64,000 bases of DNA from Climacium dendroides (Eukaryota > Streptophyta > Bryopsida > Hypnales > Climaciaceae): assembly GCA_950106755.1 (NCBI GenBank), contig OX467089.1, positions 29,741,345 to 29,805,344 on the forward strand. The letters run 5' to 3'. Made by a program: the position numbers and the translations under genes. The notes under the pieces were generated by a model. It saw nothing but the letters and a program-made list of their open reading frames with translations, searched no databases and was not told where the DNA came from. Below, piece after piece: positions 48,827-60,206 of the stretch. Numbering within the stretch: position 1 is the stretch's first letter; every line of letters begins with the position of its first letter.

Positions 48827-48925
48827 CGCACTGCATTTCATTGCATGTTCATCAACCACGTCGATGCAGTGACTGTGTCATCGTCTAATCGGCGTTACGA
48901 GACAGTAGTTTATTTATTGCTTTAG

Positions 48926-49116
48926 TTCAGGTCGAGTCGTGCTGAATGGCATGTGGATTTTTCTCTGAGTTCCTAGTGAACTTCAGCTTGCCTGGACCTT
49001 AATGGCTCGTGCATTCGCATGTATGGTTAGAGATATATGTAATTTCTATAATATATTTTTTCATGAATACCTTTCTGTATTTTCTTCTTCCTCCAGTTTA
49101 GGTCGGGTCGACCTCA
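48926..49116. promoter_or_regulatory. AGGTCGA-type palindromes, element B, downstream
   Basis: 48926-48946 (CAGGTCGAGTCGTGCTGA) and 49097-49116 (TTAGGTCGGGTCGACCTCA). They lie between the phosphatase-like gene and the next coding segment, possibly in an intron. Confidence 0.8.
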
Positions 49117-49227
49117 TTCGATGGCCAGGACTTTCTAAACTGCATATTTGTTATTCGAGTTTACTTGTAAATGTAATTACAGTTATAGTTTTTTTGAATT
49201 GTTTTAATCTCTTTCTTTTCTTAGAAT

Positions 49228-49818
49228 TTGGGAACGTCGTCCTCTCCTGTTTGGCACACTAGTCTTCAGTGCACTGCATCAGCTGACTCATTCTCTGACT
49301 ATGGGCAGAATCTAATTCTGAGTATAGGAAACTTCATGTGTTTGGCTGCCATTGCAAATTCAACAATGGACTTCTCCCTAAAGCCCGTTGATGATGGGGT
49401 GGTGGATAGTCCCCCGGGTTCAGCTCCACATCGTCTAAAATCATGTTCTCCATCGCCCATGAAGTCTAGCGATGTTTTTGCTACACCGATGTCGTCCTCA
49501 CCTTGCAATAGAGCAACACAACGGAAACTATATAGTGAGGACGTGGGTCCTTTCTTAGATGTGGAAATGTTGACTGTGGTATTGTTAGAGGTTTAGCGCA
49601 AGGAAGTGGTTCACGCGACGGCCTCATTTTACAAGACGACTTGTGCCCAAAATTGGATGGCCCAATATACAAAACAATATAGCATTGAGAGTATGCGCTT
49701 TTTGTTTTCTATGGGATCAAATGTTCAAGGAAGTATGAGGCTTTCCAAGCTCATGGATTACAAGCAAGTACAGCCACAGGCCGAAGATGACAAAGGCAAT
49801 CGTGGAGCTCAAGAGTAA
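49228..49818 (+). pseudogene. Unknown protein segment, element B
   Basis: One frame of about 197 codons, preceded by a splice acceptor (TTCTTAG) at about 49227 and without a plausible ATG at its start, so it is probably a 3' exon. An in-frame TAG at 49594-49596 splits it. Readable parts are NLILSIGNFMCLAAIANSTM, a Ser/Pro-rich middle (SPPGSAPHRLKSCSPSPMKS) and SFYKTTCAQNWMAQYTKQY. I do not recognise it. It could be the last exon of the upstream phosphatase-like gene or of a separate cargo gene. Confidence 0.45.
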
Positions 49819-50239
49819 ATGACAAGTATAGTACTTGTTCATAGTGTAGAGTCATACATTTATGCTTCATGAAAGCTCAATGTGCATATTACAAAACAAC
49901 TCAACGCTCGAGTGAATCACACTCGTAGCCTTTATAATGTATACAGTGCAATGTAATGAACTACATTACTGGCCTTTATAGTTCGTTGCCTGTAATATAG
50001 TGTCACTAGCCCTATTCAAGTATAGTTGGAGATGTATGGAACAACTCATGGTATACAAGTGAAAGGTCAATATGAACGTTTACCTTGTAGTTCTGATATT
50101 TGATTTTTACTTGTGTTCATCTGATTTTAATTCTTGTATGATTTGAATATTGTTTGAGGAATTCTCTTCTCCATTTTTGAATGAAATTAGACTTCTGTAA
50201 CTCTCATTTTGGTGGAATACTCTCATTTTAATGAATATT
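49819..50239. other. Noncoding, junction of element B and LTR elements
   Basis: No gene seen. The boundary between element B and the inserted LTR retrotransposon lies in or near the right part of this stretch. Confidence 0.45.
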
Positions 50240-53100
50240 ACGTTCAACGGAGTCGGTACATAATCTTGGCGACGGATTATGCAACCAAATGGGTAGAGGC
50301 AAGTCCAACCTGGAAGAATGATTCCCGAACAGCTACGGATTTTCTGTATGAGAAAATCCTGATGCGATATGGCTATCCTCTGGAGATAGTTAGTGATAGG
50401 AGAACATATTTTCTGAATGAAGTGGTTTCTTCACTAACCAGTGGGTATCGCATCAAGCACCGGAAGACGACGCCATACAACCCCAAGGCCAACGGACTCA
50501 TAGAAAGGGCAAATGGCATTATTGGAAACATCCTCAATAAGGTGGTTACTTGTGGGAATGTGATCCCACATACTAGACCCAGAAAACTAGCATTAGACAG
50601 AAAACTTTAAAATTTAGTCCTTTAAAAAGGGAAGTTTTGAAGTTCTAATAGGATATTAGAAAGATTTGGGAAATACCGGAACTCCGGTTTCGGAAAATTC
50701 CAAATAGGTCTAAGAAACCTTATTCTGGAACCCTAAAAAGTTCCGGAAAACGGATGACGGCGCTGGCCCTAAAAGCCGGAAAACGGATCCACACTAGAGT
50801 TAGGTTTTGCCGCCAAAACCTATCCCGTATTCTCGTCCGACCATCCATCCATCTGACCAGAATAAGAAGAAGACTGTAGCCGGTGGAAGGCAAAGTTGCA
50901 TTCTTACTTTCTTGCATCTTTGTTTTCCTGCCTTTTTTAGCTCTTAGAAATTTCTGGTAGATTTTATTTCAAATAGAATTTGAAGTAAGAAATCCATTCA
51001 TAGTATATAATTCTTTTTATTTTGTGAGATAGAAATAGAGAAATTACTAGAGTTATGGATTAACAACTATAGGGGCTCTTAATTGTGGTAAAATGGTTAA
51101 GGAGGAAAATTGCACTTTCTGTCCTAACCGGAAATCGGAGCCTGGAGAGTTGTCCAAAAAGTATTTTCAAAAGACTTTTTGTAGCATCGGAACTAAGTCC
51201 GGAATCAATCCGGAACTATTCCGAAACTAATGGATCCAAAATCTGTAAATGTCTAGGATTTGGATAGGATCCGGATGAAGATCCGAATAGGATACAGAAT
51301 CCGGAACATGATTTGGAACAGAAGCCTCATACCGGGCGGCAACAAAGACGACTCCGGTTGGAAGCGGAAAGGGTGGATCGGCGGATCCGGAAAAGGCAGA
51401 TCTGAAACGGATCCGGAATTTTAGGAATTTCCAGAATAGATCCGGAATTTCCGGAATGGATTCGGAACTTCCGGAAGATCCGGTTTTTTAGGAAGATCTG
51501 GAATTTTAGGAAATTCCGGATTTATAGGATCTGACACTGATCTTTCCGGATTTATAGGATGTGGGATTTATCGGAAATCTAGGGACCAGTAGGAATGTTT
51601 TGTAGGATTTTTAGGATGATGTTAGTCTTAGTATAAGTAGGGGTTTTAATGGCCTTTCTGGTCATTTGCATCCATCCCATAGTTCCAGCATTGTACCTTT
51701 TTGAGCTTAATTCCAAGTGTTTGGAGTATCCATTCTCTTATCTTTTTGTATGCGGTACATGTTTGTGGGAGGTATAGGTCCATTCTTGCTTTTCCGAAGA
51801 CTGAGAACTTACCTTGAGTAGCAAGAGTCGATTTCGTGAGCGGTTTCCAGATGTACTAACTTGATGGGGAGATCAACCGGATGGTTCCGGCAGTAGTGTT
51901 AGTGTAGTACTGCTCGGATGCCGGTATAGCCTGCGTGTAGGACACAGGCTTAGGTGAAAGGGGTATCTGAGAGGTTGCTAGCAACTTTCGTGTACGGAAG
52001 TGTTGCAAGATGTGCCCAAATTCCGGATTGCCGGAATTCCCCGTAGAACAGAGTCAAAGCCTCAACGCAAGCCCAAAAGAGTACAAGGAAACCCACCCGG
52101 TCGATGGGAGGCTCAGTGCCCAGTTAAGGTTAGAATGTCGTTGTAGTCCTTGACCGTCCCTACTTGACCTAATCCGGAAAGCCTTCCGGATTTGTGAGAT
52201 GACGAAACAGGAGGACACTTCCGGTCCCTGAAGAGTTAGGTTAGTACTAGTATTAGAGAGAGAGAGAGAAAGAGAGCGTGTTTTCGGATATGGTAAGCAT
52301 CCGGACGGTGGATCTGGCCACTCGTCACCCAAACCCAAGGATCCCGGAAGAAGCACTGAACGGTTTCCGGATTCTTCCGGAATCCATCCGGCACTAGTGG
52401 CTGGACCGGACCTATAGTCCGGAGTAGTCTGACGGAGAGAAAGTGAATGCTTAGATTGGGTTATCCTATAAATCTGTAAACCTCAAGTCCTCGTGGGAAC
52501 GATTCCGGAGCGGTTACTCTAAGTGGGCCTTTGGTGTGAATTAAGGGCTAACTAGAGGAATACTGGTCCGACTAATTGCTACATTACTTGCCATAAGGCA
52601 GATTGGGACCAGAAGCTCAACTCAGCTATTTTTGCATACAACACCACCCGGAAAAGTACTACTGGTAAAACCCCCTTCTTCCTAGTATTTGGAAGGGAAG
52701 TTTTACAAGGAGTAGAAACGGAAATTGAGACATTCAGGATTTTGGCGGCTCGTTACGGGCAACGGTCAGAGGATCCTCAGTCATGCCTTGCGGAGATTGA
52801 AGCTCTGGAGGAAAGTAGGGGGGATGCTCTGGACCTGACCGTCTAGGTACAGAAGCGCCGGAAACAAATTTTTGACTAGAAGTTACCAATGGAATCCGGC
52901 ATCACAAAAGGATGTTTGGTTCTACTATATGACAACCATTACAAAGATTTTCCAGGTAAGCTTCACACCAGATGGATCGGTCCATACCAAGTGGTGAAGG
53001 TTTATGAAATCAGATCTTTGCAACTTTCGAACTTAGACAGAAATCCTTTAGACACCCACACGAACGAATCGCGGGTGAAACTCTACCTACCGGACTTATG
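50240..53100 (+). pseudogene. Ty3/gypsy-type integrase, split by a solo LTR
   Basis: The integrase catalytic core is at 50240-50550: ILATDYATKWVEA (first Asp), EIVSDRRTYF (second Asp) and NPKANGLIERANG (Glu). The coding sequence then breaks at a 2,033-bp LTR insertion and resumes at 52589 with DQKLNSAIFAYNTTRKS and TPFFLVFGRE, then KLHTRWIGPYQVVKVYE (C-terminal domain), ending at 53100. TAG stops occur at 52844-52846 and 52877-52879. Upstream RT and RNase H are missing. A purine-rich tract (AAAGAAGGGG) at about 53133-53142 lies just before the LTR start at 53145, as expected for a polypurine tract. Confidence 0.85.
50551..52583 (+). mobile_element. Solo LTR, family 1 (2,033 bp)
   Basis: It starts TGTGGGAATGTGATCCC and ends GACTAATTGCTACA, flanked by the 5-bp repeat TTACT (50546-50550 and 52584-52588). 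Its first ~400 bp match 53145-53540 and its last ~980 bp match 55790-56775. The gag-like gene present between those parts at 53.1-56.8 kb is absent here. The first 20 bp contain the inverted repeat TGTGGGA/TCCCACA. Confidence 0.92.
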
Positions 53101-53144
53101 ACAGTAGGAGTTCATGGGGACGTTTACGAGTAAAGAAGGGGTAA

Positions 53145-56100
53145 TGCTGGAGTGTGATTCCACATGCTAGACATAGAAAACTAGCATTAGACAGGAAATT
53201 TTAAAATTTAGTCCTTTAAAAAAGAAAGTTTTGAAGTTCCAATAGAAGATTAGTAAGCTTTGAAAAATACTAGAACTCCGGTTCCGGAGAATTCCAATTA
53301 GGTATAAGAAACCTAATTCTGGAACCCTAAAAAGTTCCAGAAAATGGATGATGGCGCCGGCCCTAAAAGCCGGAAACAGGATCCGTACGAGGGTTAGGTT
53401 TTGCCGCTGAAATCTCTCCCGAACTTTCGTTCATCCGTGCGACCGTCCATCCGTCTGGACTAGTATAAGAAAAGGACTGTAGCCGGTAGAAGGCACAGTT
53501 GTTTTCTTACTACATTACATCTTTGTTTTGTGTTTCCCCATCTCTTAGAACTTCCAATAGATTGAGGGACTGTGTGAGTTGTAATCGTGTAGGTGTATTC
53601 CGGAGTGACCTTTTGTGAGTAAAAGAGTTAGGGAGAGGTTGTGAGAAGCTTTTCGAGTGTGCGTGATGACTTCTAGGGCAAGCCGGCGCAGACTGAGGGA
53701 TGAGCCGGAGGATTCAGATAAGCCGACTCCAACGTCGCCACCCCGGATGAAGACAATTCCGGTGCAGAGAATAGTGCTGGAAATTCCAACCGATGAGGTC
53801 TGGTTGGAGTGTCTCTGGAGGAACCTCACCAACATGGGATGCGCGGGATTGATGGATGTCCCTTGGAGCATTCGGAAGCAAAGTCTGGTGGTGGACCTGC
53901 TACACCTAGAGAGTGGTATCTTGGATACCACCCTCTGGGCCAAACCTGAGCTGTGGACGGTGGACCAGTGGAGAGCCGTCTACGAGTTCCGGGTGGCGCC
54001 AGACAAGGTGATGAAGAAGAATGAGGAATGCATGGAGGGCAAGTTCCGAACGGCGATGAACCCAAAGGAGGGATACTAGGTCTCAGACCTAGTAAACCCA
54101 GAATACCGGGATGTGGTAGCGTTTCTTAACCCTATCCTCCACCCGACCAAGCCGAGGAGAATGGTGGCCAAGGTAGCTTCAACCATTCTGGGGAGCCTCC
54201 AAGGAAAAATGATGATGGACTAGGCGTTCATCATCTTTAAGTTGGTAGGGGATCTCATGCGTTCTCTCCGGCAAGGGAAGAAGGGTGGGAGCCCTCTTCC
54301 GGCTTATGTCTCCCACTTATATTCCCACCATTCCTTATTCAAGACCAATGAGGAGGAAGCCTATCTGGAGTTGATTCAACTCCAGAAGTACGGAGGAGAT
54401 GAACCCTCTCTCTAGGAAGATCCAGATGACGAGGAGACGGAAGACGAGGAGCAGTCTACTCCTCTGAAGAAAAAGACCCGACGGCAGACGACTCCACCGG
54501 TGATGCCAACGAAGGATCCTCCCGCTCCAAAGCAAACGAAGGAGGACGCTCCGAACCAAACAGAAGACGTTATGGCCCAATTAGAAGCCGGTCCCTCCCG
54601 AACCAATCCTACAGAGGCAGAGGAAGAAGAAAGGACCGAGATCCGACTAGGGGGGTCGCCCTACGAGGATATTTTGGAACTGACCCAGCACATTGTGTGG
54701 CGGGCTAACGATCTCATGAAGATTCTCCAAAACTATGAAGAGACCTTCAAACGGGTGTGCCAGAAGATGGCACTGATTGACCGGAACGCCATCTTTTGGA
54801 GGACGGACGCCTTGGTGACGACCGAGAAGCAAAACACCCTTCTGATCAAGGAACAAAAGAGGATGGTGATGGAGGTGGGCGCTCTACGGGTGGAGAACTA
54901 GACTTTGTTGGAACGAGCCCAAGAGTCGGAATCCACTTGTGCTCGGTTAGAGAATGAGTTGCGGACAGTCCAAGACAAGGCCAAAGTCGTGGAGGAAGAG
55001 CACCGCTGGCAGATGGAGGCACTAAGCCGGAGTGTGACCCAGCTTCGGAACTCCTTGGAGATCCCGGCGGACTACATTAATACGGCTCGGTTGTTCGAAG
55101 CCAACTTTGACGTAGCCGCAAGCTCAAGCCGGATACCCATAGTCAAGTGTCTATTGGAGAAGGCGAGAAGGACGGAAGCATCGTGAGCAAAGATGCGGGA
55201 ATTGGTCGCATACTTGGCATCCGTAGAGCCAAATCCGGTAGACCCTCCTCCTTCTTCTCTCGTACATACCTTGCCGGTTCCGGAGAAAATTGTTCTTCGG
55301 AAAACCGCTGTTGCAGAAGTGTCGCCGGTGGTACCTCCTGTCCTAGAGCCTTCACCACTACCGGAGAGACCATGAGTGGTTTGGAATACCATTGTACCTA
55401 AGGGAAGTGAGGACCTCCTCTAGGAGAATTTGATCATTGACCTTACAGGTACTCCTTTGGAGACAAAGGCAACTCGGTCTGTTTAGTCTTCTCCCCGCCA
55501 TAAATTTATCAGGAAAGATTCTCGAGGAAGTCCGGAAGTTCCGATAGTCGGAACCCGGAGTGCAGACAGAGGAACCGATATCGCGGAGGCCCAAGTTGGG
55601 GAGCAAGAGGCCCCGACGTGTTTCCTCCGGAGAGTAGCCAAAAGAAGATATACCAGGATTTGTTAAAAGAAATTATTCCTCCTAAGGATAAGGGTGCAGG
55701 GGAATAGGAAACAGTTTTAAACATACTTGTGACAATACCGGAGTCCGGTCGCCGAACCGAAAAAATAGGATCTAGCGGATTATCGAAAATCTAGCAGACC
55801 AGTAGAAGTGTTTTGTGGGATTTTGAAGATGATGTTAGGTTTAGTATAAGTTAGTTTTTGATGGACCTTTGTGGTCACTCACTCACATTATTATTTTTAG
55901 TGTGTACCTTTTTGAGCTTAATTCAAAGCGTTTGGAGGCTTTCCATTCTCTTCCTTCTTATACTTGGTGCATACTTGTTTGGGTGTGCGTCCATTCGTGC
56001 CTTTTCCAGATGCTAAGAACTTACCTTGATTAGCAAGAATCGACGTTGTGAGTGGTTCCGGACGTCACTGAATTGATGGGGAGATCGGTCAGATTGTTCC

Positions 56101-56775
56101 GGAAGTAGTGTTAGTGTGTTGCTTGCTTGGATGCCGGTATAGCCTGAGGGGAGGATACTGCCTCGTGTGTGAGGGTGTCTGAGAGGCTGCAAGCAAGCTT
56201 CTGTGTACGGAAGTTTGTACGACATGCCCGAATTCCGAATACCGACATTCCCCCATAGACGGAGTCAAAGCCCCGGTGTAATGTCCAAGAGAGTGCGAGG
56301 ATGTCCACCCGGTCGATGGAAGGCTTAGTGTTGGGTTGATGCTAGAATGTCGTTGTAGTCCTTGACCGTCCCTACGTAACCTGGTTCGGTAAGTATTCCG
56401 GATTTGTGAAGTGACGGAATAGCAAGATACTTCCGATCCCTAAAGTTAAGTTAGTCTTAGGAGAGAGAGAGATAGAGAGAGTCAGTGTTTCCGGACACGG
56501 TAAACATCCGAACGGTGGATCTGGCCACTTGTCACCTAAACCCAGGGATCTTGGAAGGGGCAACTGAACGGTTTTTGGACTTTTTTGGAACCCATCCGGC
56601 ACCAGTGGCCGGATCGAACCTCTAGTCCAGATTAGAAAGTAGAAGAGAAAGGAAAAGCTTAGATCGAAATTAGCCTATAGATCCTTAAGCCTTGAGTCCT
56701 CGTAGAAACGATTCCGGAGCGGTTAGTAGGAATTAAGGGCTAATTGGAGGAATACTAGTCCGACTAATCACTACA
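53145..56775 (+). mobile_element. Family-1 LTR containing a gag-like gene (3,631 bp)
   Basis: It starts TGCTGGAGTGTG directly after a polypurine-like tract and an integrase gene, so it is placed as the 3' LTR of that element. It ends GACTAATCACTACA like the other family-1 units. Between LTR parts shared with the solo LTR at 50551-52583 it holds an about 1.7-kb gag-like gene. Followed at once by an inverted partial copy of itself. Confidence 0.75.
53666..55375 (+). pseudogene. Gag-like protein of LTR family 1, copy 2
   Basis: One frame of about 570 codons from ATG 53666 (MTSRASRRRLRDEPED) to TGA 55373-55375. The module order is as in the other gag-like genes: LWRNLTNMGCAGLMDVPW, WTVDQWRAVYEF, PILHPTKPRRMVAKV and LPAYVSHLYSHH, then an acidic Lys-rich linker (DDEETEDEEQ) and two coiled-coil-like stretches (about 54700-55100). 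Five in-frame stops: TAG at 54077, 54221, 54413 and 54899, and TGA at 55184. Likely a structural protein of the element. It is unusual in lying within an LTR. Confidence 0.65.
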
Positions 56776-58020
56776 TGAGTGACCACAAAGGTCCATCAAA
56801 AACTAACTTATACTAAACCTAACATCATCTCAAAAATCCCACAAAACACTTCTATTGGTCCGTTAGATTTTCAGTAATCTACTTGATCCTATTTTTCCGA
56901 CTCGGTGACCGGACTCCGGTACTACTACAAGTATGTACAAAACTACTTTCTATTCTCCTGCATCCTTGTCCTTAGGAAGAATAATTTTTTTTAACAAGTC
57001 CTGGTATATCTTCTTCCAGCTCCTCTCTGGAGGAAATACATCAAGGCCTCTTGCTCTCCAACTTGGACCTTCTGCAATAGCGGTTCCTCTGTCTGCACCC
57101 CGGGTTCTAACTATCGAAACTTCCGGACTTCTTCGGGAATCTCTTTGGGTAAATTTATGGCGAGGAGAAGACTGAACAGACCGAGTCCCTCTTGTCTTCG
57201 GAAGAGTACCTATAAGGTCAATGACCGGATCTCTTGAAGGAGGTCCTCACTTCCTTTAGGTACAATGGTACCCAATCCACTTTTGGTCTCTCCGATGGCG
57301 GTTATAGCTCTGAGACAGGAGGTACCACCGGCGACACTTCTGTAACAACGGTTTCCGGAAGAATAATTTCCTCTGGAATCGGCAAGGTATGTGCGGGAGA
57401 CGAAGGAGGAGGATCTATCGGATTTGGCTCCACGGGTGCTAAAAACACCACCAATTCCCGCATCTCTGCTCGCGATGCATCCATCCTTCTCGCTTGCTCC
57501 AATAGACACTTGACTATGGGCACCCGGCTTGAGCTTGCGGCTACGTCGAAGGTGGCTTCGAACAACCAAGCCTTGTTAATGTAGTCCGCTGGGATCTCCA
57601 AGGAGTTCCGGAGTTGATTCACACTCTGGCTTAGTGCCTTCGTCTGCCGGTGGTGCTCTTCCTCTACGATTTTGGCCTTCTCTTGGGCCGTCTGCAACTC
57701 ATTCTACAACTGGGCACAAGTAGACTCCGACCCTTAGGCTTGTTCTAGTAAAGTCCGGTTCTCCACTCGTAGAGCGCCCGCCTCTGTCACCATCCTCTTT
57801 TGATCTTCGATCAGAAGGTGGTTTTGCTTCTCAGCCGTCACCAAGGCGTCAATTCTCCGGAAGATGGCATTCCGGTCGATTAGTGCCATCTTCCGACGCA
57901 CCCGTTTGAAGGTATTTTCATAGTTTTGGAGAATCTTCATGAGGTCGTCAGCCCGCCACAATAAGTGTTGGGCCAGTTCTGAAATGTCCTCGTAGGGCAA
58001 CCCCCCTAGTCGGATCTCGG
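56776..58020 (-). repeat. Inverted partial copy of the family-1 LTR
   Basis: The reverse complement of about 54643-55883: the left edge GTGAGTGACCACAAAGG mirrors CCTTTGTGGTCACTCAC at 55865-55883, and the right edge mirrors GACCGAGATCCGACTAG near 54640. Two arms of about 1.25 kb lie about 0.9 kb apart in opposite orientation. The copy begins exactly after the CTACA end of the preceding LTR. Confidence 0.85.
57210..58020 (-). pseudogene. Gag-like gene fragment, inverted copy
   Basis: Minus-strand remains equivalent to the 3' half of the gag-like gene at 53666-55375: SPYEDI-like GLPYEDISELAQHLLWRADD, VRRKMALIDRNAIFRR, SLEIPADYINKAWLFEATF and SRVPIVKCLLEQARRM. The N-terminal half is absent because the inverted copy stops there. 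Comparison of the copies could show which stops are ancestral. Confidence 0.7.
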
Positions 58021-59326
58021 TAAATGTCAATTGAAATGGGTTTTAAAAAAAAGACTTTAAAAATGATGTTCTATTTTATACAAACAAAACCATTAATTTG
58101 TATCGGTTTTGACGTGGAAGCATGTCCGAAAATATAACACACAAGTTGCAAATCTTCGAAATAATTAGGATTCATGGAAAAATTAATTTTGCGAACATTG
58201 CAAAAAAAAATTGAAAGCGCATGTAGTATAATTCCTATGTACAAAAACCTTGAATTCACTTCTAAATTAATATTTGTTCAACATTTCAAAAACATGATAT
58301 GGAATGATTTAGTAAACTACAAAAATACCTAAACTGTAGACCCTAAACCCTAAAGACCCTAAACCCTGAAAACCCTAAACCCTAAACCGTAAAACCCTTA
58401 TTGATAAAATCACATGCAAACAATTGGGTGGTGCAAAAGGTCGTGTTTGTCTAAATTTACAAACAGATTCTAACTTCACCAAAATCAAATTGACTTCCAG
58501 AAATTGCAAAAAAGAAAAAGACAATGAAGACTTCTTGCCTAGATTCTATTAGAAATAGAATCTACAAATTAGTGCTTAACAGTGCAATAAAGCAACCTCA
58601 TAAGTACTTAATAGCTATCAGTGGCTATTTCTGTCATTAACAGTCTAGATAGGAATCAAAACCCAAAGGAATTTGCGGAAGGAGTTCGGGATTTTCAAAT
58701 TCCTTCCTACAGCTCCTGCCTTCCCATTCACGCCTACACATTGCCACCAAAATTATTTTGAATGTCGTTGCATCTGCGCGCATTAGGTCACTCTCCTTCT
58801 TCGTCGCGAATGCATGGACGTTTATGTGAGATTTCACTTCTCTCATGTCATTACTGAACTCTATCAACTTTTGTACTTCTACTATCTAGAGTGTCGGAGT
58901 ATTGCGCTTAGAGGATCTCGGTGAACGCGCTTGTTGCCTTCTATATGTCCTCATATTAGAAGCCTTTAGCATCTCCAAACATTTCATTCAATGGATTGCA
59001 CATAGTTACTTTGTAAGCACATAGTAGTTTTGTGAGTGTGTATAATGTTTCTTTCAGCGCTGCCATCTATTGTCGAGTTCCTAGTTGTTGAAGTTGGTAG
59101 AGTGCGTGTGTTTCCAATGTTCATTTCCCAAAAATTGAGTTGCATGATTATGAGTTCTGGACTTCCTCAATTCTTAGTGACAACGTTTGTATTCAATGTT
59201 CAGTTCTTGACACTTGAGTTGCAGAATTCTGAGAGTACAGCGCCCGATTATCTCGCCGAGAAACCTAGAATGCGAGTTCACAGTTACTACGAGATTGCCA
59301 ACACAATGTCCGAGAAATCCAGAACT
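58021..59326. other. Noncoding, element B upstream of transposase
   Basis: AT-rich, with the telomere-like tract listed separately and no supported gene. The minus-strand frame at 58637-58867 has no recognisable content. Element B appears to resume at about 58021 after the LTR insertions. Confidence 0.45.
58337..58400. repeat. Short CCCTAAA telomere-like tract
   Basis: CCCTAAACCCTAAAGACCC, then CCCTAAACCCTGAAAACCC and CCCTAAACCCTAAACCG: several perfect plant-type telomere units within 65 bp. The strand is opposite to that of the TTTAGGG tract at 41937-42150. Confidence 0.85.
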
Positions 59327-60135
59327 GTTTAGGTCGAGTTGACCTGAATACAAACTACGGTACATGAATAATTTGTTAATGCACTTCAGGTCGAGTCGAC
59401 CTGAATGTGAGATTGTCTACATTAATAATTCATTCATGCACTTCAGGTCGACTCGACCTGAACTGACGCATATGATAGTAATTAAAGTAATCTAAAACGT
59501 ATCCTAGGTAGATTGAATAGTTCTGTCATCGAATATGTTAATGAAATTATATACATGGCATTTCAGATCGAGTCGACCTAAACCGTATCTTTAATTGTAA
59601 TTTCGTTCAAGTGAAAATCTCGTAGATGTCCTTCTGACATTCCCGATATTCACAGATTCAGTCACCAAGAATTCTGTACGTAGTGATAATAGTGTACAGA
59701 TGGGATTCGTCTCACTGTATGTCCTAATTTCAGGTCGGTTCGACCTAAAGTGTGGATACTCCCAGTACAGACCTCAATTAGAGAAGTTCGAGACTTTCAT
59801 AGGAATAAAATAGGGGTTTCCCGTCGAATTGAACAGATGAAGATGGGTTTATTCTCTCAGAGTACAAGGGACACTTTAGGTCGATCCAAGCTGAAGTTCA
59901 GGAATGTACTCAGTTTTCTTACGTTTATTTTCTTGGCTATCGAAAATTAGACAAGGCAAAGGTCAAGCACTTCAGGTCGATTCGACCTGAAAACAGAGTT
60001 TACATATATCTGAATTTATAAGGAATTTTAATGAATGATGTCAATTGCAGTTGAAACCTAGGCTTCAGCACATAGGTTCGTTGGTGTCATAGATGTAGCT
60101 ATAACATTTGATCATTTAGGTCGGGTCGACCTGAG
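59327..60135. promoter_or_regulatory. AGGTCGA palindrome array, element B, cluster 2
   Basis: Eight palindromes, several perfect: 59327-59349, 59384-59405, 59441-59462, 59561-59582, 59728-59749, 59874-59896 (diverged), 59970-59992 and 60114-60135. The consensus is CAGGTCGA-N-TCGACCTG. They fill the region just upstream of the transposase-like gene at 60207, the same position as the AGCTCGA array of element A. Confidence 0.93.
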
Positions 60136-60206
60136 CATGAATGAAACTGCATGATCTATGCTTCAATTCACTTACACTATTTCACATTGCAATTTTACAG
60201 GTATCC

